A stretch of DNA of 64,000 bases from Takashimella koratensis. Its lineage: Eukaryota; Basidiomycota; Tremellomycetes; Trichosporonales; Tetragoniomycetaceae. Below the pieces are notes generated by a model that worked only from the letters and a program-made list of their open reading frames with translations, did not search any database and was not told the origin of the DNA. A program made the translations under genes and the position numbers. Position 1 is the stretch's first letter; each line of letters begins with the position of its first letter. The stretch spans positions 2,165,486 to 2,229,485 of the forward strand of contig BCKT01000001.1 in the NCBI GenBank assembly GCA_003116875.1. The letters run 5' to 3'. Below, piece after piece: positions 46,576-56,693 of the stretch.

Positions 46576-48852
46576 CTACACCGCCATGCCATTACCGCCC
46601 CTTCGGCTCCCTCCACGTCCCCTTCCCTTCCCATATCTATGATGATGTTCTCCCCCATGCCCTTTCCTATGCTCATCCTCACTCTCACTCTTCCTCTCAC
46701 CCTTTCCTCCATTTCCAGTTCTATGATAATGTTTCTTCCACGATTCCTGCTCCACGATCGGTTTCTCACCCCCCTCAACTATATCCCAAATCATCAGCAC
46801 TCCAATCTCTGCTCTAACACCCCTATCGAGTTCCGGACTCACCCCATGGATGGTGTACGACTCCGTCGCTTGTGTTGGCCAGTTGCGGGATCCAAGTCCG
46901 GACGAATTTCCCGTCAGGGTCGTAATCGAACGCCTGTTTGATCGGGTTGAACTGCCTTGAAGAGCGGGGGTCGTTCCCCACTCCAGCCTGATACTGCCAA
47001 TTCCCCCAACTGTATGATATCAGCCGTGACCGACACTGATGACATCGACAGCTTATACCCACTTTGAACAGGTATCGTAATCGACCAAATGCATCTCAAA
47101 GAACTCTGCGCCGATCCGCCAATCGACGTTCCTGCGTGTCAACAACTACCAACAAAGCACTTACAGATCCTTGGTGAGGAAACTCGCAACGTTCTGGCGC
47201 CCACGATTACTCATCCATCCCGTTTCTCTGAGCTCGATCATACACGCGTCGATCAGGGGTACCCCTGTTCGGCCCTCACACCACCTCCTCGCGGGATCGG
47301 CCTCGTCGTCCCATTTTGCCTGATGCCACTCTGAAGGCACACGATGGGGGTCGGTATGTTTCGAGCCAGACATGTGTGAACCGAGGCCGTATGGGTCGAA
47401 CAGAGCGGACGAAGGGCGGGTACGTGGTTTGCCTGATTTCTGAGGAGTGGATAGGGCGTACTTTCGAGTAGTGTATTGGAAAAAGTCCCGCCAAAGGAGT
47501 TCAAACAGAATCCCTGGGTTTGGTTAGCACAGCACTCTGTTGCCATGTCCGAGTCACTTACAATAGACATTGTTATATTCCTCTTTACCACCACAGTGCT
47601 CGAGCAGCTCGCCGACGCGCCATCCAGCCTCTCGGGGCGACAAGCTACCCACACTCAGCCACGCGGAGAACTTTGTGCTAAAGTCGGCACCTAGCATTCC
47701 GTTCCTGGTCGCCTTGTACTCTTTGGCCTTATGCCCCCCTGTCCAGCCGCCATTCCCATCGGGACGCCCGACGTAGTCGTCAAGCCGGTCGAGCGCGCAC
47801 GCTTCGTCACCTGTGAATGGGATCGCCGAGTGGGTGTGTATCGGTGCGGAGGAGGGGGAGGCAGAAGATGACCACCCGCCGATAGGTGGGGAGCGGAACA
47901 GAGGCGCCGCCAGTTTGGTGTAGAGGTCGTCCAGCTCGAGGTCGGACTTTGAGAGGAACCCCCTTGGTCCAGAGCTGCCTTGAAGGTCTGGGAGCTGCGG
48001 GATGGGTTTAAGTTTGTCTTTATCGGTAGTTAATGGTCCCACCAGCATCCCACCGAGCTCTACACCCAGCCCCTCTACTTTCTTCCTGAAGCTCGTATAG
48101 ATATCGGGAGTGTCGGCTACCTCAAACGGGAGTTTGTCGAGGGGTACAAGGGTCTTGCTATCGTGTAAGTGAAGCTCTACCGGACTATTCAGCCCTGAGA
48201 GGGCGGTATCGAGCGATCGAATCATTTGACTCTCTTCCACGACGTGGGTTTCGTCCTGGGCCCATACCCCAGCCACATCGTGTGTGGACTGGAGAGATGC
48301 GATCAGACGCGGTACAATGTCCTCTGCCCGCCCGTGTCCAATGAGCAGATCGCTCCCGAGATTGCGGTACGACTTGCGCAGTCCCAAGACTGACTGGAGG
48401 AGGAAATTGAGTCGGTGCGGAGAGGTCCGGTGAAACTTTGCGACTCTCGATCGAGGCGAGTTTCGAGAGGCGCCGTGCGACTGTCTGTCCTTGAGCTGAT
48501 CCGAGTGCGGGGGGCTTGGATCGCTATTGGATTGAGTAGCGAGATCGGTCGTATCGAGCTGCCTCGAGTCGAAGATGTAGATAGGGAGGAAGTGTGTGAT
48601 CTCAGAAGCGATTGAGGAGTTTGGGGAATGGGCGAGGTGGATCGAGGGCGAGTCGTGTGTCCGGAGGTCGAGTGTGTGGAGGTGGATGAATGTCCTAGGG
48701 CGAGAGTTGGAGCTCATGTTGCGGGCGAGTCTGAAGGGAGTGAGACGGGCGGTGCGGGAGTTGTGTATGGAGAGAGAGTAGAGACGGTTCATGCAAGAGA
48801 GTGGAAGAATGGGCGATGGTGACTGTTGGAGGGGTCTAGGTAGCGTGAGCAT
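46576..48852 (-). CDS. DASH-type cryptochrome (CRY-DASH, photolyase family)
   Basis: FAD/pterin flavoprotein of the photolyase superfamily; CRY-DASH proteins repair UV cyclobutane dimers mainly in single-stranded or looped DNA, or act as blue-light sensors. Five exons: 47562-48852, 47165-47513, 47063-47131, 46843-47009, 46576-46778, 692 residues. FAD-domain landmarks: [75 protein letters not shown] and [16 protein letters not shown]; the last starts across the 47010-47062 intron. The first methionine gives a mitochondrial-like Ser/Arg-rich leader; later ATGs (48792, 48717) are alternatives. The C-terminus is a His/Gly/Arg-rich tail ([15 protein letters not shown]), suited to nucleic-acid binding. 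One intron is only 33 nt. Confidence 0.93.
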
Positions 48853-49067
48853 CGTCGATCGTTTATGCCAGACGAGTGACGTCCACCTCCACCGTCAAGA
48901 TCGAGGAGCCCCACGCGGCTGATGGCATCGGGGACGCTGTACAGACATTCCAGCTTCCATAAGGACACTGCACAGAGTATGATCTTGACCCGATTTGCTT
49001 CCGCTAGGCACCGGGTGTGACTCCCGTGCTGCTTGTCGCTGCTGGCCGATGGCGTACCGATTCAGCC

Positions 49068-49124
<57 letters not shown>

Positions 49125-49301
49125 AGACACACGCCAAGACTGACCTCCACCGCACCCGCCTTCCCACCGTCGGCAAAACCCCTCAGCCGCAAAGACCCCT
49201 CTTTTCTTCCTCCCCATTATATCATCCCTCAGATTGCATTACCCCCCATCCCCCCCTCAACCACCACCAACACCACCACCAACACAACCACCACCACCAC
49301 C
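48853..49301. promoter_or_regulatory. shared promoter, CRY-DASH (-) and Gfo/Idh/MocA oxidoreductase (+)
   Basis: 449 bp between divergent ATGs, containing a long CA repeat and a CACCAC-rich leader. Shared regulation is inferred from layout only. Confidence 0.5.
49069..49120. repeat. (CA)n microsatellite, 26 units
   Basis: An uninterrupted AC tract of about 52 nt, the longest microsatellite in the window, midway between two divergent genes. It is followed by AGAGAGACAC. Confidence 0.97.
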
Positions 49302-50642
49302 ATGTCCACCCCTGTCAACGCTGCTCTTCTCGGCTCGGGCATCTTCGCCAAGGTCGCATACCTCCCGGCCCTTCCTTCGTCGGGTATCACCATCCGCACC
49401 ATCTGGTCTCGTTCCGAATCCTCCTCTTCCTCGCTCCTCGCTGCCGCCAAAGAACAGTCTCCGCCCATCCCGGGGGCTGAAGCTATCACCTCGGTTTTCG
49501 GGGACGACGGGCTCGCCGGGGTTCTCGCGGACAAGGAGATTGATGCGGTCATCATCGTGCTCCCGATCACGGCCCAGCCGGATATGGTCCGAAAGGCACT
49601 CAAGGCTGGAAAACATGTCATCAGCGAGAAACCCCTCGGAAGGGACACGAAGGAGGCGAGGGAGCTCATTCAGGAGTACGAGAAAGAGTACAAGCCCAAG
49701 GGCCTCATCTGGCGTGTTGCTGAGAGTAAGTAAGAACCTCTGAGACTCGTGAATGTTTGATAGCTTTGTATCTGTACTTGTTCGCTGATACAGGCTGTCT
49801 CTCCCACACGTAGACTGGGCTCACGAACCGACTATCCTCAAGGCGGCCAAGATCCTGCGCGACCCCAAGACCGGTCCGGTCCTCTACTGGACGCTCAAGC
49901 AAGAGTCTGTCGTCATCGACGGCAAGGCTTACCACACCACCAAATGGCGTGTCATCCCGGACTATCAGGGTGGTGAGTGCTCTCATCCTTTAAAAACATC
50001 ATTTTCCTTACTTTTTGCTAAACCTTCGCAGGTTTCCTTCTCGACGGTGGTGTCCACCAGGCTGCGCTTCTTCGCACGATCCTGCCCATCCCTCCGTCTC
50101 GAATCATCTCCACTGCGTCGCTCCACCGGACCCACCTCCTTCCGCACGACACCATCACTGCACTCTGCCTTCCACCCGTTGGATCCGAGGTCGCTCCTCA
50201 CGGCCGGGAGACGCAGCAGGACACTGGTCGCACGCTCGACGTCGTCCCAGTCGAGAGCGGCAACTCCTTCGTCACCGGTACTATCCTCATGTCGTTTGCT
50301 CCGCCCGACGTCGCCGACCCTTCGTCCCGGGACAAGAACGGGATCTGGGTTGTCTGTGAAAACGCGACGGTCAACCTCCGCACGACGGGGAAAACGTGGT
50401 CGCTTGTGGTCACCCCGGCGCAGGGGAGTCAGATTGAGGCTGTGGACGAGACGGTGGACACCTCGGGTGTGGCAGTTGAGTTGCAGCACTTTGGGAAAGC
50501 AGTGGGCAAGGCTAAGACTGGAGTAAAGGATGACGAGCCTAACTATGGAGAGCCGAGGGGAGCCCTCTGGGACGTCGCCCTTCTCGAATCGTGCTTGACC
50601 AGTAACGGCAAGGAGGTCGACCTTACCTCGCTCTTGCTCTAA
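49302..50642 (+). CDS. Gfo/Idh/MocA-family NAD(P)-dependent oxidoreductase
   Basis: 397 residues from exons 49302-49725, 49814-49972 and 50032-50642. The N-terminal Rossmann fold starts AALLGSGIFAKVAYLPAL (G-x-G-x-x-A variant), then VIIVLPITAQPDMVRKAL and the family EKP motif in HVISEKPLGRDTKEA. The C-terminal substrate-binding half has GGFLLDGGVHQAALLR, with the conserved D-G-G-V-H placing the catalytic His. The substrate is not predictable; relatives are dimeric dihydrodiol dehydrogenase-like or sugar dehydrogenases. The ATG at 49302 follows a run of CCAC repeats. Confidence 0.92.
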
Positions 50643-50883
50643 TTAACTACTGTAGGTCTTGGGCATGCAAGTGTGTCTTGAATTCGAGTCACAGGTCACG
50701 GCTTTGCCATATTCATTTCCAGCTTCGATCATTATATACAGATATGTGTGCGTAACGCTCACCAATTGGTACGAGAAGAGAGGAGGAAGGTTTCTTTGCT
50801 TTGCTTCATTTCACTTTCATGAGACCAGACCATGGGTGAGACTTGGAGGACGTGCGAGACTGAGGAGAACCTGGGAAGGGAGA

Positions 50884-52387
50884 TCACCACTTCCCGCGGA
50901 CATTACCTTGCCAATTCTCCTTGTACTCGGCGTCTCCCTGGGGTTTGCCGGCGAAGCGGACCTCGGGGGGAAGGTCGTTGGCCGCCTCGATCGCATTCGT
51001 GAGGTTGTGGTGGAGGAGCTCGGCCTCGCTGGGGTCGTCAGTGACCTGGGAGCAATGCTAGAGTGATAACGGGCCCGGCCGAGAGACGGCCCAGTCCCAA
51101 AACCAAAAGAGGTCTTTAGGAAGCCACTCACGCCTTGCCGCCAAGCCAGTCTTTGTCAAACTCGAAGCGGAGGGTACCGGCTTTGCCCGCAATCGCAGAA
51201 GTCACCTGCAATTGTCAGCCAACTGATCCAAGCGTCGTTGTAACTCGCTCCCACTCCCCTTTGAAGATCACCAGACTGGTTCCCCCCTTGTCGCTGTTCA
51301 AGCTCAACTCACCGTGACAGCAACCCAGTTGCCCTCGTTCTTCTTACCCCCTCCGACCGCAATCTCCTTCTTGATCGCGTGGAGGGGGACGACGATCGCG
51401 ACGAGGCGCTGGCCATTGATGACTCCCGGGAACCCTTGTTCGGCGGAAGCGTTGGCAGTGCCTGCGTTCGCCTGGGCCGAGGTCGCGCCGGCGGTAGTGG
51501 AGGTCGCGAAGGACTCGGCGCCGGTGGTCGTGGTGGACGGAAGCTGGTCGCCTGCCGGGGTCTGGTCGAGGATCGGGTCGACTGCTGGGTTGCGTTAGCA
51601 GGGCTATGTAGAAATGGGGCGGGGAGAGGAGGACAATGGAGAAGGTGGAAAGGATGCTCACCACCCGTTGTGGCGCTCTGAGCCACTGCTGGCGCACCAG
51701 CAATGGTCGAAGTCGTGCCGACTCCAGGAGCCGTGCTGTCAGTCACGGGCGCAACGACCGGGGCTTCAGCTGTGGCAGTAGCGGTCGCCGGTGGGGCGGG
51801 GGCAGCATCCGATGACCCAGTCCCCTCGGTGGTGGTTGAGCCGCGTCGGAAAAAGTTCTTGATCTTGTCGCCAATGTTGGACTTGTCCTTGTCGTCAGTG
51901 GCCTGCGGGGTACCCTCGACGGCGTGGCTAGGCATGGCGTGGGAAAGCGGGCCCGGGGGCGAGGTGAGGACCGGGTTAGGCGGGGAGGATAAGGCGAGGA
52001 GTACGAGGCTAGACTGGAAAGGTGTTAGTGTTGTGGTCAGAGTATGTACCTTGCCTTCCTCGCCAAGGGTAGTTTTTACTACTGCGCCTTGCACCTTTGC
52101 CCGCTGCTGTGTGGAAGCCGGCTCACCTCGTCGACGCCGGCCTGGACTCGCCAGTACCACTCTCCCTTGGGCGCCGGGTTGGCGCCTTCCCTGGTCTGAT
52201 CCGAGGTTCCAAAGCTGCTCTTGCGCCTCCCGCTACCGGAGATGACGCGGCGCAGGGCGTTGTCGTCCCCGTCCGCGCTCCCAGCAAAGGACGCACGGCG
52301 GCTCCCGGCGCCCGCGCCAATGGCGATGGTGACGAGGCAGGGGTAGAGGTTCTTGGGAGGGGGCACGAGGGTGGTGTGGAACTCCAT
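50884..52387 (-). CDS. hypothetical Ala/Ser/Thr-rich protein
   Basis: Not recognised. Minus-strand exons: 52127-52387, 51662-52013, 51313-51584, 51134-51205, 50884-51045 (372 residues). It begins EFHTTLVPPPKNLYPCLVTI, with a serine-rich segment (GSGRRKSSFG) and the well-formed GEWYWRVQAGVDE. A low-complexity Ala/Thr/Pro middle with NIGDKIKNFFRRGS follows. The end is better ordered: FPGVINGQRLVAIVVPLHAI, GNWVAVTVTSAIAGKAGTL, RFEFDKDWLGGK and EAANDLPPEVRFAGKPQGD. The last junction is problematic: a GT donor at 51131 puts the final exon in a poor frame, while a GC donor two bases earlier keeps the good frame to 50884. No membrane segment except a weakly hydrophobic stretch at the second exon start. 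Confidence 0.6.
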
Positions 52388-54064
52388 AGTGTGTGGGCGG
52401 GGTGTGGATGAGGTGGTGTGGTGTGGGGTGGGTGGTGGTGAAGTGGTTGTCGGCGATGAGGAGGAAGGGGAAGGCAAGGTGGGGGCGGGTAGGGGTGTGG
52501 TGTGGTGTGGTGTGGTGTGGTTGAGTGACGCAAAGGACCGTTGGTAGCGGTGGTAGCTGGGTGCCGTCGATTGCTGTGGGAAACCATCTAGCATCTGGAT
52601 CATCATCGCTTTATACATAACCGGCACCATGACTCGATGCCAGGAGCAGGAGAGAGCACCAGGAGAGGAGGAGCAAACTTGCCACCCGTCACGGCTACTC
52701 GGGAGAGTCGCACACCTCGACACCTCGACCCCTCGACTTCTTGACCGCACCCTGCCCTTCCCCCCTGCCCTCGTCTGCCTCCAGCCCCGCTCCATCTGTT
52801 GCCGCCGGACCTAATCGCGGTGATCACGAGACACTGTGGGGGAAGGGGAGCGAATAGCAGCGGTCCCAGTCCTGGGCACCAGAGCCTGGCTCCTGTGCTC
52901 CTGCGCTCTTGTGCTCTTGTCCTGGGTGCAGTGGTTAGGTGGTCTGTTTGGTCCCGCCTAAATGTGTCGAGTGGATTATGAGATGAGACGCGGATGTCAG
53001 ATGACCCAGACTCCCATTTGTCCATCCACGTCCTGGCGCTTGACGCTAACACAATTGCAATTGCAGTAGGCCGAGGCAAAGAACAGACCGACCATGACCA
53101 TGACCAAAGCAGCAGTACCTCTGCAACTTACCCTCCCTGTCGAGCCAAGCCACCGTTCACACTTCTCACCTACCCTCAGATCGGATCTGCAATACCGCAG
53201 TGAGACCTGTCATCCTGCAGAGTTGTTTTGACCAGGACCAGGACCAGGACGAAAACTAAATAGGCAATAGTCGTACCCATACAGTGGACGCTGCTCAGAT
53301 CTGGTCGGGTTGAATTGATCACCAGGAGTGAACGGAGGGTGGCAAATGAGCACGACGCGGTACGAGTCAAGGAGTAACGGGTACGTCACCGTCAGTCGCC
53401 TGTTACTCCAGTTACCGCCTGCCGGCATTGCGCTAGACTCGCACCCGACTCGCAGTTGTCTAGTCGCTCGTTCCTCATCCATCCCTTTGCTCCCTTCCCC
53501 ACCCGAGCTCTTGCTCGTCTCGGTGCCGCCTTGCTCTCGTCTCTAGCCCCCGGCCTGCTCCATCTCCCGACGACTACGGCTATACTTTGAACCGTACAGT
53601 TTAATCCCACCTCCCACCTCATTAGCCTGGAATTACGGTGAATACAAATCTAATCTCCGTCTAATCTTAATCTTCAATGCAGTACCCCTCCTCTCCTGCT
53701 GACGTAAGGCACTTTCAACCGTCACGTGGCAATCATGGATCAGTTCACTGTTTTTCCAAAGTTTCGATGCTGTCACTCACTCTCGCTATTCACAATACCG
53801 ACCCGACTCGGCTTGGTCGCTTCCATCCGCCCAACTTCGACCTCAGACTCGCGGCGACCCGAAAAGGCCGAGAGGAGGTACCGATATCTTCTTTCTCTCC
53901 GAATCTTTGCGCAAGGGAACAGAGAGGATAGCGAGGAGGCGGTACTATTGGGTGGAAAGGTCGACGGACGTACCGACGGCGGAGAGGACGGAGGAGGTCG
54001 GTCGGACTGAACCTGCTCTCAGGCTCAGTTCATCCCACGGGTTTGGGTACACACCTACCTCGCT
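52388..54064. other. long intergenic region between two divergent genes
   Basis: 1.68 kb with no gene I can support. GTGG/GGTGTGG-rich sequence near 52395-52530 is the leader of the minus-strand gene; CTCGAC-rich repeats near 52700-52740. Remaining frames are short and overlap on both strands. Confidence 0.5.
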
Positions 54065-56383
54065 ATGCCTACCTCTGCGTTCCGAACCATCCGGGCGTAC
54101 TCAACCACTTTCACCTCTTCATCTTCATCTTCATCTTCCTTGCTCCGGCCCGGGATTCATGGCCATGTCCCGGTCACATCCTTGCCTGGCCGTTTCGTTT
54201 CGAGCCAAAGTAACGACCAAATCACGCCTACGTCGTCATCGCCCCTCTCCTCTCGAACCTCTCCTACTGCCTCTGTCCAACCTCGAGATGCCAAGCCAGG
54301 CTCGACGTTAACCCCTTCGTCACGAGATGAGCAGGGTTCGGACCCGGAAACGGCAGCGGCACGGACGCTGAGCGAGTTCCGACCGCGCCAGAAGATGCCT
54401 CTGGGTTTAAACCGGCCTCTCGACTGGCCATTTATCAAAGATAACGACGTCGAAACTTCCATCGCGAGCGGCTCGAAGCCTCCTTCAACGCATACTCCAA
54501 CACTACCACAATCAGCAGATGTCGCTTCTAAGCCTCGGATACACTCGGTCCCGTCACCTCTACCTTTACGTATACCCCGATCACTCTCCCGTTCGTCGCC
54601 CTCCCCGTCGTCTCGTATTCAACTTCGCAGCGACGTTCCACCTCGACTACCGCCTCTTTCCCCACCGACGTTTACCTCCTCCACGCACGCTCTTGACCGC
54701 CCCCCACATTTCCCTTCCTTCCCTTCCTCCTCTCTTCCCCCTTCTTTCCCTTCCGGATCCCTACCTCACCCTTCTCCATCTTCACACTCCAATTCTCTTC
54801 CATCCCCTTCCCCGCCTCTCAAACCCTCACCGCGCTCGCTTCTCGCTCACCTCATCACGGACCCACATCTGCTCACGCGCCAATCTGGCAAGCTGCTCGC
54901 CGCCTACAGCGGGCGGATCGGCGACCGTTCTGCAGTCCGCGACGTCCTTTCTCGTCTCGGGCAAGAACGAGTCTCCCTACCACCCGCGCCACCGGGTTAC
55001 GGGCGTAGAGGGAGGGGTCAGGTCCCCGCGAAAGTCGTGGGTGGAGTAGGGAATATCGCAATGATGAGAAGGTTCCCACCGATGAAGACGTTGAGCTCGC
55101 CTTATACACCAAGGCACTTCCTCCGAAGGCTTCATTTCGTTCTTCATCGAAAAATTGGGCCGAGAGCGCTCGCAGTGGTCCAAGCTGGGAGTAGCGCGAA
55201 ATCACCAGTGCCAGCGCAGGGATTACAACCGCCGTCGACGGTATCGCTCTCGGAGACGTTGGCGGCGTTACGGCTCGCCTCTCCCCCACCGCACCTGCAG
55301 GACGAAGCGAGCGCACTGCATCTCCATTTGGCCTACAGCTCGGATCCTCAATCTCTGCTCGACCAATTCGCTTCCCTTTCCACCGCTCGTCCCGGTCGTC
55401 AGGCGTTACACCTCTCCGTACTCGCCCTTCTCCGATCCTCTCCACCGACCCCCACTATCACCTCGACCCCGACCCTAAAGTCTCCCCCTCCCTCCCCCCC
55501 TTTCCTCTCTCCCTCCCTCCCGAACCTCACCCCGGACCTAAACCCTATCCAGCCACCTGACCCTCGACCTAACCTCGACACCATCCTTCCGTTCATCAGC
55601 GACTTCCACGCCCGATTCGGATCTACTCCCGGCCGCGAAACATGGCGCCACATCGCCCGGGTCGCGACGAGATACAGCCACTCTCAACTTGGGTTTGTCG
55701 CGTGGGCCGGGTGGAAAGTAGAAGATGCGAGAGTGAGGTCGAGGACGAGCAGAGCGTGGGAAGAGATCAGGACCGCAGCGCCGGATGAAGTGTATAGGGA
55801 GTTGTTGGTTAGGGCGTTGGCGTTTCTCAACCCCCTAGATGAGGAGGTCGGGGAGGCGGATCTTCCCAGGGAGTCGGGCATCCACCTCGACCACGATTTC
55901 GATTCAATCTCATCTCCATCCCGGATCACATCTTCCACATCCATTTCTTCCAACATCGATATCGAAACTCCTACCACCTCCATTGCCTCCAGAACCCCTG
56001 CCGCCGCCGCTTCCGCTGCGTTCGCAATCGACGAACTCATGCGCTTCTCTCGAAACGGACAAGACCGCGCCCGGTGGGCCCGGACAGTGAAGAAGATGAT
56101 CCAGCGCGGATGGGTGAGACCGGGTCATACTGGGGACGGGTCGTTGCAGTGGGTTGGGAAGAGAGGGGCGAATAAAGCGGATAAGGAGCGGTGGATGAAG
56201 AGGAGGCGGGAGAAGATGGGAGAAGGGGAGGTGGGAGGTATGAGAGTCGAAGATGAGGTGAAGGAGGAGAGGGGAGGTCGTGAAGAGGGACAGGGAGAAG
56301 ATGATGGAAGAAGGAATGAGGAGAGAGATCAGTCACAGGCAGAAGTAGAGGACGGAGAAGTAGGACAAAACAGTCGGATCTGA
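54065..56383 (+). CDS. hypothetical protein with mitochondrial-type N-terminus, single exon
   Basis: 772 residues with no intron needed. The start TSAFRTIRAYSTTFTSSS is Arg/Ser/Thr-rich with no acidic residue, as in a mitochondrial presequence. Residues 40-270 are Ser/Pro-rich low complexity. A more ordered part follows: SLLAHLITDPHLLTRQSGKL, a VGNIAMMRRFPPMKTLSSPY block, RHFLRRLHFVLHRKIGPRAL, then helical repeats (HLQDEASALHLHLAYSSD, RQALHLSVLALLRSS, ETWRHIARVATRYSHSQLG, GFVAWAGWKVEDARVRSRT). This helix-turn-helix spacing could be divergent PPR/TPR-like repeats of an organellar RNA factor, but I cannot confirm that. The C-terminus is strongly Glu/Arg-rich and ends GEVGQNSRI. Confidence 0.65.
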   Translation: MPTSAFRTIRAYSTTFTSSSSSSSSLLRPGIHGHVPVTSLPGRFVSSQSNDQITPTSSSPLSSRTSPTASVQPRDAKPGSTLTPSSRDEQGSDPETAAARTLSEFRPRQKMPLGLNRPLDWPFIKDNDVETSIASGSKPPSTHTPTLPQSADVASKPRIHSVPSPLPLRIPRSLSRSSPSPSSRIQLRSDVPPRLPPLSPPTFTSSTHALDRPPHFPSFPSSSLPPSFPSGSLPHPSPSSHSNSLPSPSPPLKPSPRSLLAHLITDPHLLTRQSGKLLAAYSGRIGDRSAVRDVLSRLGQERVSLPPAPPGYGRRGRGQVPAKVVGGVGNIAMMRRFPPMKTLSSPYTPRHFLRRLHFVLHRKIGPRALAVVQAGSSAKSPVPAQGLQPPSTVSLSETLAALRLASPPPHLQDEASALHLHLAYSSDPQSLLDQFASLSTARPGRQALHLSVLALLRSSPPTPTITSTPTLKSPPPSPPFLSPSLPNLTPDLNPIQPPDPRPNLDTILPFISDFHARFGSTPGRETWRHIARVATRYSHSQLGFVAWAGWKVEDARVRSRTSRAWEEIRTAAPDEVYRELLVRALAFLNPLDEEVGEADLPRESGIHLDHDFDSISSPSRITSSTSISSNIDIETPTTSIASRTPAAAASAAFAIDELMRFSRNGQDRARWARTVKKMIQRGWVRPGHTGDGSLQWVGKRGANKADKERWMKRRREKMGEGEVGGMRVEDEVKEERGGREEGQGEDDGRRNEERDQSQAEVEDGEVGQNSRI

Positions 56384-56693
56384 GAGAGTTTGATCACACG
56401 AGCCAAGGGCATCACATATAGAAAGACATCCACAAATCATATGCATAGCACACTGCTTTCCATATTGGCAACTAACCCATCCGACAACTATAGACACACA
56501 TAACTTCTCTCTTTGAATCAATATTGAATATTGAATAGTTTATATTGACCCGTGAGGTATAGGTCGTTTGTTTACCTTTAGACTTTTGAGCTTTGACACG
56601 TATCTCACCTGGGTTAAAACCGTGAACTTATACTCCTTGATCACTGTTCGTACTCATTCTTACAGGAGACCTCCTCAGACCCTTGGGTTCCGC
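56384..56693. other. intergenic between convergent genes
   Basis: 310 bp, AT-rich around 56515-56560 (probable 3' end signals for both convergent genes). No gene seen. Confidence 0.5.

Noticed and set aside
52400..52530. GTGGTGTGG-rich tract as a possible repeat element
   Set aside because: Simple-sequence leader DNA of the minus-strand gene, without repeat borders.
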